In this document: positions 26,900-34,807 of the stretch, piece after piece | How positions within the stretch are numbered: the first letter of the stretch is position 1 | How the letters are laid out: every line of letters begins with the position of its first letter | DNA from: Chryseobacterium lactis | Lineage (GTDB): Bacteria > Bacteroidota > Bacteroidia > Flavobacteriales > Weeksellaceae | Assembly (NCBI RefSeq): GCF_003815875.1 | Contig: NZ_CP033924.1 | Span: 5,084,001 to 5,148,000, forward strand | Length of the DNA stretch: 64,000 bases | Direction of reading: 5' to 3' | The notes under the pieces: generated by a model | What the model saw: the letters and a program-made list of their open reading frames with translations, nothing else | Told to the model about the DNA's origin: nothing | The model's database searches: none | Translations under genes and position numbers: made by a program

Positions 26900-29074
26900 T
26901 TAGAATTTAAGCTTTATGCCAACATTAATTACAAACCCATCAACAGGCGCATATATATCCTGGAAAACAGGGTTTGTAATAGGTCCTGAATAAATCGGTC
27001 CGAATTTGGTCTGACGGGTATTTGTATAGTTCTCAAAATTCGCAAAGATTGAAAAACGTTCCCAAATTCTTTCTGCCATCAATCCCGCTGTCCAATAACC
27101 TTTACCGGTACTTCCATCATTTAACTGTTGTGGACTGAAATAATAAGCCTCAGCACCCACTTTCCACTTTTCTTCGATTTCATACATCAGCACATTATTG
27201 AGCCTGTGTTTGGAAACAAGCGGATAAATTTTTGAAGTACCATCCGTATGCTGATTAACATTGGCATAGGTATATCCCACAAATAGTTTAAAATCCCCGT
27301 ATGTAAGCTTGACATTTGTTTCCATCCCTTTGGTATCAAAATTTCCGGAAGGTTGGACATACTGATACATGTTACCTGTTGTAGAGGTTAGCAGAACCGG
27401 ATTGTTGATACGGGTATAGAAAAACATATGATTGATACTGAAACGTACCTGACCATCAAACAATGCTGTTTTGTAATTGATATCATAATTCGCACCATAA
27501 GAGCGCTCGGCTTTTGTATCATCCAAATTCAAAGGCAAAACTCCTCTAAACTGGATACGTTCAGCGTCTTCGGTAAATACAGTTGGTGCTTTATAGCCAA
27601 GACCACCACCCAATCGTGTTGAAAAATGTTCATTGATCTTCCATAAAGTAGATATTCTAGGAAGAAAAAAGAACCCGAAGCGGTTATGATAATCACCTCT
27701 AATACCTGATTCGATGGTAATTTTATCTGAGGTATTCCATGTATTCTGAACAAATCCGCCAACAGTTGTGTAATTATAATCTCTTACAGGAGTTCCAGCT
27801 ACTTGCTTCTCCGTAAATTTATCGGTCAAAAAATTTGCACCAAGCACCCAGTCAGTCTTTTCGCCATTAAGGGAATAGTTTGCTTCCGTATACGTAGACA
27901 ATTGATCACCAGAAAATTGATAAGCAGGCAAGCCAATGGTACGGTCATAGTAACTGACACTGTTTTTTATCACAAATTTAGCCCTGTCATTTATTCTACG
28001 ATCCAATTCTAACTGAGTACTGTAACGTCCGGTTTTATTTTCCTCAAAGTAGGAATGATCTGTACTCCCATTGCCTTTGATATATTCCATATCTCCACCA
28101 ATTCGTTTTTCGGAAGTTGCATTGATTCCAGCCATTAATGTGGTATTCTCATTGAAATAGAAAAATACTTTGGGATTCAACGTAAAACGGTCAAATTTAG
28201 GAATAGCCGTAAGTCCAATATCAGCAGGATCATAGGCAGTCCCATGATTATATGCCGCATATATTGTTGTTCCTATACCATTAAACTTTTGGGCATAAAA
28301 GCCACTGGCGTCAAGTCCCAGGGCAGAGGTTCCATTGAGCAGAAAATTAAGCTGTCTTTGCTCGGTTGGTTTTTTTGAAACGAGGTTTACCAAGCCTGCA
28401 ATTGCTCCGCCACCATACAGTGTGGAAGATGATCCTTTTATCACCTCAACCTGCTGAAGATCCAAAGGTGCTACCTGTAATAGACCCAGACCACCTGAAA
28501 ACCCGGAATATAATGGAAAACCATCACGGATAACCTGCGTATATTTACCATCGAGTCCTTGGATACGTATGGCAGAGTTTCCACTGGTTGCTGAGGTCTG
28601 CTGCGTCTGGATTCCAGTACTTTCAGCAAGCAACATTCTGATATCTCCGGGTTTCATATTGCCTTTTTCTTCCAGTTCTTCGCCGCCGATAAATTCAATC
28701 CGAGTTGGGATATTTTGAATGCTTCTCGTACTTCTTGTTGATGTAATTACCACACTCTCTAATTCCTCTGAGTTTTCTTTAAGAAGAATTTCTATTATGC
28801 CGTTCTCTTTTAATGGGAATTTTATTATTTCAGTAAACTCTTCGAAGCCTAAGTAACTAAAGTGTATTTCCTGTAATCCATCGGGGATATTTGACAATGT
28901 AATCTGTCCTTTTTCATCAGATATTGCACCATTTGAAGTGCCTTTTATAGAAGCTGTTACCCCAACAAGAACTTCTTTTGTTTCGTTATTTTTAACAACG
29001 GCTTTTAATGTGTTTTGTGCATATACACAAAGGTTTATTGCCATAAAAAACGACAATATGAGCATTTTCTTCAT
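26900..29074 (-). CDS. TonB-dependent outer-membrane receptor
   Basis: 724 residues. Signal peptide (MKKMLILSFFMAINLCVYAQ), a CarboxypepD_reg-like domain (about 20-105; KGTSNGAISDEKGQITLSNI), plug with VVITSTRSTRSIQNIPTRIE and RIQGLDGKYTQVIRDGFPLY, then the beta-barrel ending in VGIKLKF. Complete. The substrate is unknown; co-transcription with a HMA-CDF transporter and Cys-rich DUF6660-like protein suggests a metal or metal chelate. Confidence 0.9.
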   Translation of the reverse strand: MKKMLILSFFMAINLCVYAQNTLKAVVKNNETKEVLVGVTASIKGTSNGAISDEKGQITLSNIPDGLQEIHFSYLGFEEFTEIIKFPLKENGIIEILLKENSEELESVVITSTRSTRSIQNIPTRIEFIGGEELEEKGNMKPGDIRMLLAESTGIQTQQTSATSGNSAIRIQGLDGKYTQVIRDGFPLYSGFSGGLGLLQVAPLDLQQVEVIKGSSSTLYGGGAIAGLVNLVSKKPTEQRQLNFLLNGTSALGLDASGFYAQKFNGIGTTIYAAYNHGTAYDPADIGLTAIPKFDRFTLNPKVFFYFNENTTLMAGINATSEKRIGGDMEYIKGNGSTDHSYFEENKTGRYSTQLELDRRINDRAKFVIKNSVSYYDRTIGLPAYQFSGDQLSTYTEANYSLNGEKTDWVLGANFLTDKFTEKQVAGTPVRDYNYTTVGGFVQNTWNTSDKITIESGIRGDYHNRFGFFFLPRISTLWKINEHFSTRLGGGLGYKAPTVFTEDAERIQFRGVLPLNLDDTKAERSYGANYDINYKTALFDGQVRFSINHMFFYTRINNPVLLTSTTGNMYQYVQPSGNFDTKGMETNVKLTYGDFKLFVGYTYANVNQHTDGTSKIYPLVSKHRLNNVLMYEIEEKWKVGAEAYYFSPQQLNDGSTGKGYWTAGLMAERIWERFSIFANFENYTNTRQTKFGPIYSGPITNPVFQDIYAPVDGFVINVGIKLKF

Positions 29075-29159
29075 TATAAAATGATATTTAATGTGATTGT
29101 ATAAACTTAACGATGCAAAGACATCGTTATTAATTAATTTGTGCTGAAAGCACTACACA

Positions 29160-29468
29160 TTAAGCATATTTCGGGGGATGCCAAACTGAATATCGGAAGT
29201 CGGAAATAGCAGCAATAGTTGTTACCATTATCTTTTTTTCAGGTTGCTTCACGAAACCCGATATTGAAAAATGAAATGAGTTTACAACAAAACCTGCACA
29301 AGTTTTACAATTAAAAAATGGTGAACAACAATTTTTATTGCAATTATCGTCATTTTGTTGACTATTTGAAGTTTCAAAAGGTTCATCCATACAACTATCT
29401 TCTACAAGGCAAGGTGCTATAGATAACAGCAAAATCATTATAGCCGATATGTAAGACAGATACTTCAT
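29160..29468 (-). CDS. Cys-rich small exported protein (DUF6660-like)
   Basis: 102 residues. Hydrophobic signal (LSYISAIMILLLSIAPCLVE), then CMDEPFE and the Cys cluster NCNKNCCSPFFNCKTCAGFV, followed by a hydrophobic FHFSISGF. Proteins of this form precede TonB receptors in heavy-metal loci of Bacteroidota. Probably periplasmic metal binding; role inferred. It leads the DUF6660-TonB-CDF operon. Confidence 0.7.
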   Translation of the reverse strand: MKYLSYISAIMILLLSIAPCLVEDSCMDEPFETSNSQQNDDNCNKNCCSPFFNCKTCAGFVVNSFHFSISGFVKQPEKKIMVTTIAAISDFRYSVWHPPKYA

Positions 29469-29472
29469 TCTG

Positions 29473-29480
29473 CAAAAATA
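29473..29480 (-). promoter_or_regulatory. -7 box abutting the start of the DUF6660-like gene
   Basis: Reading leftward, TATTTTTG matches TAnnTTTG and ends 4 bases before the ATG at 29468. A small inverted repeat CACTT-tttt-AAGTG lies just upstream and could be an operator. No good -33 TTG was found at the expected spacing. Confidence 0.5.
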
Positions 29481-29586
29481 TGAAAATTTATATTCACTTT
29501 TTTAAGTGTTCTAATAACAATTTAATTAAACTTTTTACAAACTGATAAAAGAATATTTTAAAAAAAAATTGAAAAATAACACAGAA

Positions 29587-29687
29587 TCTTTTCTTTGGTC
29601 GCCCATACGACAAGAAAAGAAGATATGCCTAGTGCCCGGAGTAGGGCGAAAATCAATGGGCATATCCTAAAGCGGCTATTTCGCTTT
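29587..29687. ncRNA. Structured non-coding segment with three stacked hairpins
   Basis: Hairpin 1: TCTTTTCTT (29587-29595) plus GTCG with CGAC plus AAGAAAAGA (29612-29620), with a 2-nt bulge. Hairpin 2: GATATGCC (29622-29629) with GGCATATC (29659-29666), containing inner GCCC/GGGC. Hairpin 3: AAAGCG (29669-29674) with CGCTTT (29682-29687). No ORF covers it. It could be a small RNA, an untranslated leader or part of a transfer/attachment site; strand is not determined. Confidence 0.55.
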
Positions 29688-29689
29688 AC

Positions 29690-29727
29690 GCAAAAAGACT
29701 TTTCCTGCTAAGGAAATGTCTTTTTGC
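29690..29727 (-). terminator. Terminator of the PRTRC operon
   Basis: A 16-bp stem with one mismatch, GCAAAAAGACTTTTCC (29690-29705) with GGAAATGTCTTTTTGC (29712-29727), over a 6-nt loop. It lies 10 bases after the ThiF gene stop. Runs of A/T on both arms allow termination in either direction. Confidence 0.8.
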
Positions 29728-29736
29728 CCGATGTGA

Positions 29737-30546
29737 TCAGTCTATCAATATCGGGCTAGTCCTGAAATCTTCAAGATTATGGAATAATCCCCTGTACTTA
29801 GTCATTCCGAACCTGAATAAACTCCACAGTAACTTGCATCCCATCTGCGCTAAGGAAGCGTTAATAAAGAGGTCTTGCTGTTCAAGTGCTTCTGCAAGGG
29901 AACAGCTTGGCGTATTGTCGTCCCGTTCTGACTGCATCAGCAGTTCGCCATATTCTTGGGTCACAAATGGCAGGTTGTTCACAGGAATATATTTTTCAGA
30001 TTCCGGTTGTACGATGTTACCCACTGTGGAAAGGATAACCTGCCCTGTATGTTTACTATTGCCATAATCCAACCAATATTTGGGCGAATCCCGAACATGG
30101 TTACGCTGCCCGTTAACCGATGTGAGTATTTCGGCAACTCCAAATCTTGCCTGTACCGTATCGACACAGGTAATCGTAATTGTCGCATTAGATTGTTTGG
30201 GCATTTTTCCAAACTTATCCTTTTCAAATTTGACCGTCTCGGCTTTCCAGTTAGCCCCCGTGCAACGGTTAATACGGTTAATAAGAGCCACGGACTTCGG
30301 CAATCCGACCTCACAGTCAAAAAAACGCTGTCTCCCCAAATTTGCGGATGTGACAATATCATCATCCCATAGCCTGACCTGCAGACCAGTATGTCCTAGT
30401 GCCAATAGGCTTTCATTGATTTCCATCAATCCAGTCAGTACCTTTGAGCCTGTTCCGCCTGCTCCCACCAAATTGACAGTGATCGGGTTTGTCGGGGCTA
30501 ACAGGTAGTTATCTGTAAAATGCATTTTTGTTTTCTCCTGATTCAT
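29737..30546 (-). CDS. PRTRC system ThiF-family protein
   Basis: 269 residues. E1/ThiF-type nucleotide-binding Rossmann motif LVGAGGTGSKVLTGLMEI, then RLWDDDIVTSANLGRQRFFD with the conserved Asp and the Asn/Arg pair. A PRTRC-typical C-terminal SCSLAEALEQQDLFINASLA follows. It likely adenylates a protein C-terminus or acts as a scaffold in the cassette. ATGA overlap with protein B. The PRTRC cassette occurs on plasmids and integrative elements; its function is not known. Confidence 0.92.
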   Translation of the reverse strand: MNQEKTKMHFTDNYLLAPTNPITVNLVGAGGTGSKVLTGLMEINESLLALGHTGLQVRLWDDDIVTSANLGRQRFFDCEVGLPKSVALINRINRCTGANWKAETVKFEKDKFGKMPKQSNATITITCVDTVQARFGVAEILTSVNGQRNHVRDSPKYWLDYGNSKHTGQVILSTVGNIVQPESEKYIPVNNLPFVTQEYGELLMQSERDDNTPSCSLAEALEQQDLFINASLAQMGCKLLWSLFRFGMTKYRGLFHNLEDFRTSPILID

Positions 30547-31277
30547 AGCAATATATTTTTAAGGGTTAATTTATGGGGCATTAGCACCTCTATTGGAAAA
30601 ATCGTTCCCTGTTTTATCAGCCTTTTCCATAGTGTCACGGAATTTTCTTTGCTCTGTCCTCCTGTAACAAGGGCATGGCTAAAATAACTGTGGAAGAAAT
30701 AGTGTTCCCATGCTTTCATAAAATCCTCTACCGAAGTCGTATTTTTAATGTCTATTTTTATTGTTCCCAAACATACTTTTCCGTCAGCGTATATATTGAA
30801 AAAAGGGCAATGGTAAAGCTGTGACTTTAAAGTTGGTCTTCTATTGTTTTTAAGCGCAAATACCGTGAGACTGGATTTGCTAGCCTTCCACAGCATAGGC
30901 GGAACATAGGCTTTGCCGTTTGGAATCCCTAGACTTTCGACAAAAAACAGTTCTCTTTGCTGTGCTTTGGTATGCCAGATCACTGTTCCTTTTTCGGTGT
31001 TCGGGTCAAGGCTCAAAACATTGCTCGGAAGGACAGATTTAGGTTTTAAAAATGCGCTTTCTTTTTCGTGTTCGAGCATTAGCGTTTTCGCCAGAATATC
31101 GGCTTCCATCACTGTCAGGGGATGGGCGTTTATCGGGTTTCCGTTACCGTCCATATCAAAATGTTCTACATATACATCAGGGTCAAGTCCCTGTGATTCA
31201 TAAAGCACCAATGCACATTTGGGATAATAAAGCTTATTGTCAAAATCCTGCGTAATGTCTATGTTATTGTTTTTCAT
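30543..31277 (-). CDS. PRTRC system protein B
   Basis: 244 residues. PRTRC-B pattern: YPKCALVLYESQG near the start, WHTKAQQRELFF, and SSLTVFALKNNRRPTLKSQLY followed by CPFFNIYADGKVCLGTIKID. Soluble, no known enzyme motif. It overlaps both neighbours (ThiF by 4 bases, F by 14), so the operon is translationally tight. Confidence 0.9.
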   Translation of the reverse strand: MKNNNIDITQDFDNKLYYPKCALVLYESQGLDPDVYVEHFDMDGNGNPINAHPLTVMEADILAKTLMLEHEKESAFLKPKSVLPSNVLSLDPNTEKGTVIWHTKAQQRELFFVESLGIPNGKAYVPPMLWKASKSSLTVFALKNNRRPTLKSQLYHCPFFNIYADGKVCLGTIKIDIKNTTSVEDFMKAWEHYFFHSYFSHALVTGGQSKENSVTLWKRLIKQGTIFPIEVLMPHKLTLKNILL

Positions 31278-32229
31278 CGCTCAATTGTCTATAATCGTAA
31301 ATTAAATCAGTAAGGTCATGCAATAGTTCAAAGAGCCTTTCCTCAAATGCAAGGTCTTTAGTTTCATTTTTCTGTCCGTCAAAACATTGGATCAGGGCAG
31401 GTTCCTGCGTTTCACTGTATTCCTGAAACTGGTTATTGACGGATTCAAATACGGTTTCTGCGAGCCAACCTTTATTATCGGCATAGAAAGAAATATATTT
31501 TTCCATCGGAATGATCTGATCTTCCAAATATTCTTCATCCTCATCGAACATACTACTGGCATTGCGAAAAATACTGGCATCGGGATATTCACGGTAAATT
31601 GCCAGTGTTTTTTGTGCCAAGATCAAACAATTGGTATCAAAATCATCTTTGGCATCGAAATGGGCAATCCGCTGATCGAAAAAAGTGAGGTTCTCACGGT
31701 TGTAAATTTTCTGTTCAATTTTATCTCCCACCCATTCCGCAATCTCGATTTCGCTTACACGGTTGTCTTCTTCGTCTTCGTAGGGATCATCCATTATCCA
31801 GTCTTTCAATATTTCATACTCATAATATAAATAGCTTCCCTCCTGTCTGTAATAGGGTATATCAGCAATGTGATAGAGATAGGAAAACACGGATAATAAA
31901 AGATGCGCTGTTTTTTTCCGTTTTTTGTCATTAAGCATTCTGAAAAGCGGGATAACAGGAATGTAAAAGAGTGTCGCCCCTGTATCACAGCGTTCTTCGG
32001 AAACCACATAAAATTTATCATTTTCTTTTTTGAACCGCAAACTGTGAAAGTTCAGCACGTTCTTTTTTAGTTTCCCCTTTATGTCGGAAATTGCAAGATT
32101 GATATTGTAGGGAAATTTATAATTATCGGACTTGGCAAACGGTTCGATTTTGTAGTGTTCTGCCAGTCTTGAAAGTGACCTGAAAAAGTCACTTTCAAGT
32201 TTTGCAGAGGTTTCATTTACCTGATTCAT
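31264..32229 (-). CDS. PRTRC system protein F-like
   Basis: 321 residues from the ATG at 32229. The frame is open to 32448, but that segment overlaps a better small ORF (32265-32441) and is not protein-like, so the shorter start is preferred. Many acidic and aromatic residues (DWIMDDPYEDEEDNRVSEIE) and no recognised fold. Assigned to PRTRC F from length and position in the cassette (ThiF-B-F-C-E order reading upstream). The N-terminal coding DNA holds a perfect 12-bp inverted repeat. Confidence 0.65.
   Translation of the reverse strand: MNQVNETSAKLESDFFRSLSRLAEHYKIEPFAKSDNYKFPYNINLAISDIKGKLKKNVLNFHSLRFKKENDKFYVVSEERCDTGATLFYIPVIPLFRMLNDKKRKKTAHLLLSVFSYLYHIADIPYYRQEGSYLYYEYEILKDWIMDDPYEDEEDNRVSEIEIAEWVGDKIEQKIYNRENLTFFDQRIAHFDAKDDFDTNCLILAQKTLAIYREYPDASIFRNASSMFDEDEEYLEDQIIPMEKYISFYADNKGWLAETVFESVNNQFQEYSETQEPALIQCFDGQKNETKDLAFEERLFELLHDLTDLIYDYRQLSDEKQ
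32168..32199. repeat. Perfect 12-bp inverted repeat inside the PRTRC F gene
   Basis: CTTGAAAGTGAC (32168-32179) and GTCACTTTCAAG (32188-32199) with an 8-nt loop, beginning about 10 codons into the F gene. The mRNA could fold near the ribosome entry region. Confidence 0.75.
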
Positions 32230-32264
32230 TTCTGTTTGCCTGAACTTAGGTAGAAATGTGCAGT

Positions 32265-32441
32265 TTAGTAAACCATTGGCAACATGGCAATCGGTACGGA
32301 TTTCCTTCTGTCCCTGAAAATTTCCTGTGCATCTTTTGGTTTTTCCATCCATCGGGCGAACTCCGCAATCCTGCGGTGCAGGTTGGTTTCTCTTTCTTTG
32401 TCGGGAATTTTTATTGTTCCCGATATGATCTGTTTTCGCAT
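32265..32441 (-). CDS. Small 58-residue protein between PRTRC C and F
   Basis: ATG at 32441, stop TAA at 32265-32267. The product starts MRKQIISGTIKIPDKERE and continues with an amphipathic, basic/acidic helix RRIAEFARWMEKPKDAQEI and the tail SVPIAMLPMVY. Composition and helix pattern look like a real protein, unlike the alternative frame over the same DNA (rich in Asn, Arg, Cys and Thr without pattern). The gap between genes C and F (238 bases) is otherwise unexplained. No family recognised. Confidence 0.6.
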   Translation of the reverse strand: MRKQIISGTIKIPDKERETNLHRRIAEFARWMEKPKDAQEIFRDRRKSVPIAMLPMVY

Positions 32442-32467
32442 TGTTCATTGTTTTAATTCTTTAATAA

Positions 32468-32686
32468 TTAACCCTTCGTACCCATCACACTTTCAAAAGT
32501 GTATACGACAGAATCATCCTTAATTACTGGCGCAGAAACCTTTGAAGTCGTCAAAATGGGATAAGTATTCGCATAAAAATTCATCACTGCATCCACGCCC
32601 CAACGTGGTTCGGGGTCGTCAAGGATTATTTTCAATCCCTTGTCCATGAGAACAAACACTCTCGCTAATTCAACGCTCAATAACAT
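32468..32686 (-). CDS. PRTRC system protein C
   Basis: 72 residues. Typical PRTRC-C core: DDPEPRWGVDAVMNFYANTYPI, seen as key residues DPEPRWGVDAVMNFYA and TYPILTTSKVSAPVI, followed by VVYTFESVMGTKG. Tiny soluble protein of unknown role. Follows protein E by 18 bases. Confidence 0.9.
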   Translation of the reverse strand: MLLSVELARVFVLMDKGLKIILDDPEPRWGVDAVMNFYANTYPILTTSKVSAPVIKDDSVVYTFESVMGTKG

Positions 32687-32704
32687 ATTCTTTCAATTTT
32701 ATTG

Positions 32705-33265
32705 TTAAACATTCACTTCTGCCAATGGCTCTTCATTTTGGTTCTGTGGTGAGGCAAAAAGATCACCTGCAAAGTGGGACTGATACAAATTTTGCTTCTG
32801 ACCTATTGTTTCGGCATGGTCGGGATATTCGGAAGCCTTTGGTAACGCAGTCCATGCTTCTTTGAATTTTCCCTCTTTTTCAAGTGCTTCGGCTTTCGCC
32901 ATTGCATCGTTGTACTTTTTAATCTTCACATCCTTTTCCTTTTTCGCCTTGTCCGCTTTTTCTTTCTCCATAGCGGACTGTTTTTTTGCTTCCTCCATCT
33001 GCTTCATAAAAGCTTCCATATTGGACATAAGCCCCGAAGCGGATTCAATCGGTTTTTTGATATGTGAGAAAAATTCAGCGTCCAGTTCTTCTGCCGTTCC
33101 TTTGAGATTAAGTGGGGGGATTATATACTTTGCTTTATCTCCACATCCGTCATTCTGCACCAAAATAGAGACAACTATTTTATCTTCTGTTGCTTTGGCA
33201 ATCGTAAGCGTTACTTTGCTCTGCAAGTCCATTTTTGCTATCTGTTTAAAAAAATTCGCTTCCAT
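32705..33265 (-). CDS. PRTRC system protein E
   Basis: 186 residues. The N-terminal domain ends with the PRTRC-E hallmark PPLNLKGTAEELDAEFFSHI. A Lys/Glu/Ala coiled-coil (about 85-145; EEAKKQSAMEKEKADKAKKE) is followed by a polar tail. Probably a structural or DNA-associated partner in the cassette; no catalytic motif seen. Confidence 0.9.
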   Translation of the reverse strand: MEANFFKQIAKMDLQSKVTLTIAKATEDKIVVSILVQNDGCGDKAKYIIPPLNLKGTAEELDAEFFSHIKKPIESASGLMSNMEAFMKQMEEAKKQSAMEKEKADKAKKEKDVKIKKYNDAMAKAEALEKEGKFKEAWTALPKASEYPDHAETIGQKQNLYQSHFAGDLFASPQNQNEEPLAEVNV

Positions 33266-33294
33266 AATATTGTTGTTTGTGAATATTGATTTAT

Positions 33295-33672
33295 TTATAA
33301 TTGCCCGTATGGGGAAATGATTTCAGTCGGGTTATTGAGTTTAAATCTATCTATGAGAAGATTTGCAATTTCGTCCTCGGAATAACCCAGTTTTTTTAAT
33401 CGCTTTTTATACCTTGCGAACCGTATAGCTTCCTCGTCCTTTCCTTTGAGGTCAAGTAAATGTGTTTTCCAGTTATAGATCGCATATAAAATACTTGAAT
33501 AAGTCATGCAGGCGTATTGTTGTGCTTTTTCAGGGTCATTGTAGCTAAAACCGACTTCTATATATTTTGAAATAATTGTCAAATATTTATGTGATCGGCT
33601 TTTTCCGAACTTTCTTTCCATCATCAAAAATTCATTGAAAAGAAAGTCCATAAATTGATTGTCCTTGTCCAT
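33295..33672 (-). CDS. Hypothetical helical protein of the mobile element
   Basis: 125 residues, not recognised. All-helical pattern (SRSHKYLTIISKYIEVGFSY, QQYACMTYSSILYAIYNWK), basic C-terminal half with KKRLKKLGYSEDEIANLLI. No signal or membrane span. It lies 29 bases upstream of PRTRC E and 3 bases after the next small gene, so it is likely in the same transcript. Confidence 0.65.
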   Translation of the reverse strand: MDKDNQFMDFLFNEFLMMERKFGKSRSHKYLTIISKYIEVGFSYNDPEKAQQYACMTYSSILYAIYNWKTHLLDLKGKDEEAIRFARYKKRLKKLGYSEDEIANLLIDRFKLNNPTEIISPYGQL

Positions 33673-33675
33673 GAT

Positions 33676-33930
33676 TTACCGTGTGTAATTGTGTTTAGCA
33701 TCTGAAATATTATCATCTTTGAGAAGCGGTCTATTTCCCTTTCCGTCACGGTCATAATTTATCTTGTAGCCGTTGCTCTGCACGATGCCTTCCAAAAGAT
33801 TCCTTGCTCCTGTGGCATCCCAATCGTCTGTTGCCGTCATGTTCAGGCAATGCAAGCGTTCAAAATCCTTAACCATTCGGGCTATGATCGAAAGTGCCCG
33901 ATATTCTGTTTTATCTGCTAGATTGCTCAT
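33676..33930 (-). CDS. Hypothetical small protein
   Basis: 84 residues, not recognised. Helical N-terminal half (ALSIIARMVKDFERLHCLNM) and a polar, Asp/Asn-rich C-terminal half ending NISDAKHNYTR. It overlaps the upstream gene by ATGA, indicating co-translation. Confidence 0.6.
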   Translation of the reverse strand: MSNLADKTEYRALSIIARMVKDFERLHCLNMTATDDWDATGARNLLEGIVQSNGYKINYDRDGKGNRPLLKDDNISDAKHNYTR

Positions 33931-34109
33931 GATATTTTTGATTTTAGTTCCAAAAGTTTGTTGTAAACGTCAGTCCAGTATTTTTGCCTTACTTTATCGT
34001 AGGGTACAGGCGGAACATGGTGCATATCCTTAAATAGTTCCGCCTGCTGAATCGCTTTATCAAGATCGGTCACTGTTATTTCCAGACCGTTTAAATCCGT
34101 TATTTTCAT
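33927..34109 (-). CDS. Hypothetical small protein
   Basis: 60 residues, not recognised. Two-helix pattern: LDKAIQQAELFKDMHHVPP then YDKVRQKYWTDVYNKLLELK. Proteins of this form are common in maintenance regions of Bacteroidota conjugative elements. Coupled to the following gene by ATGA. Confidence 0.6.
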   Translation of the reverse strand: MKITDLNGLEITVTDLDKAIQQAELFKDMHHVPPVPYDKVRQKYWTDVYNKLLELKSKIS

Positions 34110-34135
34110 TTTTAATTAATTATAGTTCAACCAGA

Positions 34136-34504
34136 TTAGAATCTGCCAAAATCCATTGGGTCTAAACAGATAGTTTTGAGAATACCGTTAGCATAGGTTG
34201 CCATGCCATATAGACAATTGCTTATTTCCTGATAGCCCAGTGTAAAATCAACATTATAATGCTTTGCTATCCGCACCACAGCTTGTATGTTGGGTGTCCA
34301 TCTCGTTTCATATTCCACCATACCGTCATGGTTATAGCTTATATAGCAGAAAAAATGATCTTCCGTACCGCCTAGAAAATCAGGCAGTTTTTCAAAATCT
34401 ATCTGCTGTCCCATTTGTGCTATTGTGTTAAATAGGACTGTTATCTGCTCGATAGCTCCGGGAGTTCCCACGAAGACAAGCGTGTTATTACACCAATTTG
34501 CCAT
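34136..34504 (-). CDS. YubB/Api92-like ferredoxin-fold protein
   Basis: 122 residues. The N-terminus MANWCNNTLVFVGTPGAIE has the invariant MANWC-N-L hallmark of the DUF1281/YubB family found on plasmids and mobile elements. The C-terminal CLYGMATYANGIL fits its second half. Function unknown. It follows the next upstream gene with a 2-base gap. Confidence 0.75.
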   Translation of the reverse strand: MANWCNNTLVFVGTPGAIEQITVLFNTIAQMGQQIDFEKLPDFLGGTEDHFFCYISYNHDGMVEYETRWTPNIQAVVRIAKHYNVDFTLGYQEISNCLYGMATYANGILKTICLDPMDFGRF

Positions 34505-34506
34505 GA

Positions 34507-34755
34507 TTACAAGAATTTTTTAAGGTTTTGGGCTTCCTTCCAATTTTCTATTGCGAGGGGAAACCATTTTGCCGCCATCGTACAAAGAATGGCATGATAA
34601 ATAATCTTCGCAGTTCTATAACTGTCCTGTGGTTCATCTTCAAAATCCAGTGCGCCACTGTTCACAGCCTTAAAGAAAAGTTCTTCAATTTCTTTTAGGG
34701 GTGGGTTTATGGTCATCAATGCTTTGAAATTTTCCGTTAATTCTGCCTGTGTCAT
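34507..34755 (-). CDS. Hypothetical small protein
   Basis: 82 residues, not recognised. Predicted helical with acidic centre (LDFEDEPQDSYRTAKIIYHA) and WFPLAIENWKEAQNL near the end. Located just downstream of a hairpin repeat, so it may begin a sub-operon. Confidence 0.6.
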   Translation of the reverse strand: MTQAELTENFKALMTINPPLKEIEELFFKAVNSGALDFEDEPQDSYRTAKIIYHAILCTMAAKWFPLAIENWKEAQNLKKFL

Positions 34756-34768
34756 TTTGCTTGTATTT

Positions 34769-34807
34769 ACAGGTGACTTTTCACAGTCACCTGTGGTTAA
34801 ACTTTAA
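34769..34807 (-). repeat. Intergenic hairpin repeat, copy 1
   Basis: ACAGGTGACT (34769-34778) pairs with AGTCACCTGT (34785-34794) over TTTCAC. Bases 34782-34806 match 35878-35902 at 24 of 25 positions, and the shared segment ends exactly at the stop codon of the adjacent gene (34804-34806). Confidence 0.8.

Noticed and set aside
32230..32448. N-terminal extension of the PRTRC F frame
   Set aside because: Protein-unlike composition, and a better small ORF overlaps it in another frame.
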